Part shown: positions 5,742 through 5,794 of the stretch, one piece after another
Layout of the letters: every line of letters starts with the position of its first letter
Numbering within the stretch: position 1 is the first letter of the stretch
From: Noviherbaspirillum sp.
GTDB lineage: Bacteria > Pseudomonadota > Gammaproteobacteria > Burkholderiales > Burkholderiaceae
NCBI GenBank assembly: GCA_028292785.1
Contig: JAQGLQ010000247.1
Coordinates: forward strand, 1-5,794
DNA: 5,794 nt
Direction of reading: 5' to 3'
Position numbers and translations under genes: made by a program
The notes under the pieces: generated by a model
Database searches by the model: none
What the model saw: only the letters and a program-made list of their open reading frames with translations
What the model was told of the DNA's origin: nothing

Positions 5742-5794
5742 GTGACGACACGCGAACACACCGACATCCTGACCCGCACCGGCCCCGGCACCTC
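5742..5794 (+). CDS. Start of a probable Rieske [2Fe-2S] ring-hydroxylating oxygenase (3' end outside window)
   Basis: Seventeen codons from a GTG start are visible: MTTREHTDILTRTGPGT, open to the window edge. The 'LTR.GPGTP' signature about ten residues from the N-terminus is characteristic of phthalate-dioxygenase-like Rieske oxygenase alpha subunits, where it precedes the Rieske domain. Full-length members oxygenate aromatic substrates using electrons passed through the Rieske cluster to a mononuclear iron. None of the cluster ligands is in view, so the assignment rests only on this short stretch. AAAGGGG (5731-5737) is a fair ribosome site four bases before the GTG. The overlapping ATG at 5740 is followed at once by TGA and cannot be used. 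The in-frame ATG at 5631 would add 37 residues unlike the family and lies in the promoter. Confidence 0.65.
   Translation, partial: MTTREHTDILTRTGPGT

Noticed and set aside
5428..5751. Minus-strand reading frame (107 codons) over the spacer before the Rieske gene.
   Set aside because: No family resemblance, it overlaps both a strong plus-strand promoter and the ends of two plus-strand genes, and its C-terminal half is low-complexity Arg-rich.

Overview
The window looks like a chromosomal segment of a Gram-negative proteobacterium. Signs of this are an outer-membrane TonB-dependent receptor, a LysR regulator, a proteobacterial NikR, and a LexA box matching the E. coli/beta-gamma-proteobacterial consensus. 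Most coding sequence is GC-rich, with AT-rich spacers between genes. A beta-proteobacterium (Burkholderiales, possibly Oxalobacteraceae) would fit, but this is an impression and not a proven assignment.

Layout: (1) positions 1-393 hold the C-terminal end of a LysR-type regulator whose start lies outside the window. (2) An AT-rich spacer carries a near-consensus NikR operator (GTATGA-N15-TCATAC, 436-462) ahead of a 692-residue TonB-dependent receptor (520-2598). (3) The nickel-responsive repressor NikR (2659-3114, minus strand) converges on the receptor. Together they form a small nickel module in which Ni-loaded NikR probably shuts off the outer-membrane receptor. No inner-membrane nickel permease or nickel enzyme is in view. 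(4) A DMT/EamA-family membrane transporter (3232-4155) is transcribed divergently from nikR. (5) A radical SAM protein of the PA0069/SplB-like type (4262-5431) lies behind a promoter overlapped by an almost perfect LexA (SOS) box. (6) A 310-base spacer carries a strong sigma70-type promoter with tandem repeats around the -35. It leads to a GTG-started gene running off the window end, whose first residues resemble Rieske-type ring-hydroxylating oxygenases.

The most striking point is the radical SAM gene. Its promoter carries a 19/20 match to the LexA consensus, and its protein ends exactly in QLDLF, which matches the canonical beta-sliding-clamp binding pentapeptide QL(S/D)LF. The two features together suggest an SOS-induced, clamp-recruited radical SAM enzyme acting on damaged DNA. 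That is an inference from sequence. The second point of interest is the NikR-controlled receptor as a candidate nickel or nickel-chelate importer.
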